DNA of 6,749 nt from Gemmatimonadota bacterium (GTDB lineage Bacteria; Gemmatimonadota; Gemmatimonadetes; Gemmatimonadales; Gemmatimonadaceae): positions 1 to 6,749 of the forward strand of contig PKVB01000098.1 of the NCBI GenBank assembly GCA_003131365.1. Reading direction: 5' to 3'. The notes under the pieces are model-generated. The model did not search any database. It was not told the origin of the DNA and worked only from the letters and a program-made list of their open reading frames with translations. Both the position numbers and the translations under genes were made by a program. Below are positions 5,428 through 6,749 of the stretch, piece after piece; within the stretch, counting starts at the first letter, position 1, and every line of letters starts with the position of its first letter.

Positions 5428-5949
5428 TCATTCCTCGCTGCGGTAGAAAGTGATTGCCGTCGAGCCATACTTGCGCGTGTCTCCCCCCTTGGGCATCTCG
5501 GCGTTCGCCGCGTGCTCGACGCTCAGCACTCTGCTGAAAGGCGATTTCATCCACCACTCCGCCAGTCGGACGGCGTCGCCGCTCGCATAAGGTGGATCGG
5601 CGAACGTTACATCGTAAGCCAACGCTTCGAGGGCTTCCGCGAACGCCAGCGCCGGCTTTCGATGGACTGTCGCGAGTTGACCAGCGCCGAGCGTCTCGAT
5701 GTTCTCCTGGAGGGTGCGAAAGCTACCGGGATCCTTCTCCACGAAGTCGGCGCTGACTGCTCCGCGGGACAGGGCTTCAAGGCCGAGAGCGCCAGTGCCG
5801 GCGTAGAGATCGAGCACGCGCGCATGCGGGAGGTCGCGCTGGAGGATGCTCATCCAGGCTTCGCGAACGCTGTCGAGCGTAGGCCTCACGTCGGAGCCGG
5901 GGGGCGCGGTGATCTTCCGACCGCGCCACCGTCCCGCGACTATCCGCAC
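5428..5949 (-). CDS. rsmD: 16S rRNA (guanine966-N2)-methyltransferase RsmD
   Basis: RsmD methylates N2 of guanine 966 (Escherichia coli numbering) in 16S rRNA, using SAM on assembled 30S particles. The 173-residue protein shows the family order: VRIVAGRWRGRKITAPPG (1-18), RPT (22-24), SVREAWMSIL (27-36), the SAM motif LDLYAGTGALGLEALSRGA (46-64), acidic EKD (71-73), and the catalytic DPPY (118-121). The start is GTG at 5949, 10 nt after the recJ stop and matching the family's (M)RIVAG beginning. Only a weak GAGCG precedes it. The same frame stays open up to 6276, but that part is recJ antiparallel-frame noise rich in Arg and Ser. The next gene, coaD, starts 1 nt downstream. Confidence 0.94.
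   Translation of the reverse strand: MRIVAGRWRGRKITAPPGSDVRPTLDSVREAWMSILQRDLPHARVLDLYAGTGALGLEALSRGAVSADFVEKDPGSFRTLQENIETLGAGQLATVHRKPALAFAEALEALAYDVTFADPPYASGDAVRLAEWWMKSPFSRVLSVEHAANAEMPKGGDTRKYGSTAITFYRSEE
5432..5436 (-). promoter_or_regulatory. Shine-Dalgarno that decides the coaD GTG start
   Basis: GAGGA, inside the last codons of rsmD, lies 5 nt before the GTG at 5426. It favours this start over any further upstream in the same open frame, and it fits the conserved CoaD N terminus. Confidence 0.6.
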
Positions 5950-5959
5950 GTGAGATCGC

Positions 5960-6749
5960 TCACGCGTCGCTCGGTCGAATGTCAGCGACTCTCGCCTGGA
6001 GGAAGCTCTCTCCGCGATAATCGTCGCGCTCGAGCCTGAACGCGACGTCGACCTTCGTGCCCGGCTGGAATTCAGCCGCGCGGCAGGCCAGGCCCCATCC
6101 AATCGCGTCGAGCGATCCGGTTCCGGTGTCGAGCACCAGCTTGAGCCCGTCCTTGCCAACCGTGCGCGGTGGCCGGGCGATAATGACGTTGCGCGCGAGT
6201 AGAACGGGAGTCGGATTCCCGATTCCGAACGGCTCAAAGTGACGAAACAGTGATTCGAGCCGGCCGTCGATCCCATCGATGCTCACCTCGAGATCCACGC
6301 GTATCTCGGGGACGAGATCGGCTGGCGTCAGCACCGACCGAGCTATCTCGTTGAACTTTGCCGCGAACTCCGGCACCTTGTCGCGCGCGATTGTCACGCC
6401 GGCAGCAACCCGATGTCCGCCGAATCGCAGCAGGTACTCCCTCGCCTGGCCGAGCGCGCCGTGAAGATCGAACTTCGGAATCGACCGGCCGGATCCTTTG
6501 CCCTGGTCGCCCGAGAGCGCGATGAGCACCGTCGGTCTTCCGAATTCTTCCACCAGGCGCGAAGCGACGATACCGATCACTCCCGGATGCCAGCTGTCGT
6601 CGGCCAGAACGATGGAGAACATTTCGTCCAGGTCCATCGCCAGCACTTTCTCGCGCGCCTGCTCCAGCGTCGCGCGATCGATGTCCTGACGCCGTTGATT
6701 GAGCTCCTCGAGCTCGCGCGCGATCGCGTTCGCCTCATGCTCGCTCTCC
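5960..6749 (-). CDS. recJ: Single-stranded-DNA-specific exonuclease RecJ (C-terminal part)
   Basis: RecJ degrades single-stranded DNA 5' to 3' in recombination and mismatch repair. Only the last 262 residues are visible. The frame is open to the window edge, so the 5' half with the DHH catalytic motifs lies outside. The first 34 visible residues form a charged helix with ELEELNQRRQDI, typical of the RecJ inter-domain helix. They are followed by the DHHA1 domain: VLADDSWHPGVIGIVASRL (visible residues 47-65), GSGRS (85-89) and FGGHRVAAG (109-117). The rest (about 150-262) is the C-terminal OB-like domain, including FEPFGIGNPTPVLLA. No damage is seen in the visible part. The stop is 10 nt before rsmD, so rsmD is probably co-transcribed. 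Confidence 0.95.
   Translation of the reverse strand, partial: ESEHEANAIARELEELNQRRQDIDRATLEQAREKVLAMDLDEMFSIVLADDSWHPGVIGIVASRLVEEFGRPTVLIALSGDQGKGSGRSIPKFDLHGALGQAREYLLRFGGHRVAAGVTIARDKVPEFAAKFNEIARSVLTPADLVPEIRVDLEVSIDGIDGRLESLFRHFEPFGIGNPTPVLLARNVIIARPPRTVGKDGLKLVLDTGTGSLDAIGWGLACRAAEFQPGTKVDVAFRLERDDYRGESFLQARVADIRPSDA

Overview
The window is a GC-rich bacterial chromosome segment that reads as mostly core genome. One gene, rex, lies on the + strand at the left. Eight genes lie head to tail on the - strand and fill the rest. Their transcription order is recJ (5' end outside the window), rsmD, coaD, pta, an RsbV-type STAS protein, an RsbW-type kinase, an RsbU-type GAF/PP2C phosphatase, and ksgA (rsmA). 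Non-ATG starts are frequent: TTG for rex and probably pta, GTG for rsmD, coaD and rsbU. The GC-rich base use, a Rex regulator and a SpoIIAA/RsbV-like switch without an adjacent sigma gene suggest an environmental, non-model lineage. Gemmatimonadota or a neighbouring phylum is a guess from general style, not a demonstrated assignment. No mobile element, CRISPR array, tRNA or rRNA was seen.

Layout. Bases 1-144 hold no gene, but they carry a degenerate repeat built on CAGTTG. It includes two 29-nt tandem units at 1-58 and a further 16-bp copy at 95-110. At 145-162 there is a full match to the Rex operator (TTGTGAA-N4-TTCACAA), 8 nt before the TTG start of rex, so rex is almost certainly autoregulated. 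A second inverted repeat (139-156) overlaps this operator. rex and ksgA converge and overlap by 21 bp.

The - strand genes are very tightly packed. Gaps or overlaps, in transcription order, are: recJ/rsmD 10 nt; rsmD/coaD 1 nt; coaD/pta 43 nt; pta/rsbV 29 nt; rsbV/rsbW 1-nt overlap (TAATG); rsbW/rsbU 4-nt overlap (GTGA); rsbU/ksgA 2 nt. No terminator or convincing internal promoter is visible, so a single operon is the simplest reading.

Functionally the operon joins DNA repair (RecJ), two rRNA methyltransferases (RsmD for 16S m2G966, KsgA for 16S m6,2A), the penultimate step of CoA synthesis (CoaD), acetyl-CoA/acetyl-phosphate interconversion (Pta), and a complete three-protein partner switch. 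In that switch the kinase would phosphorylate the STAS protein, and the GAF-bearing phosphatase would remove the phosphate in response to a signal. The switch's target (normally a sigma factor) is not in the window. The most noteworthy points are the location of the switch inside a housekeeping operon, a CX3C cysteine pair in the kinase ATP-lid region, and the overlapping palindromes and repeats in front of rex. I found no clearly new biological system.
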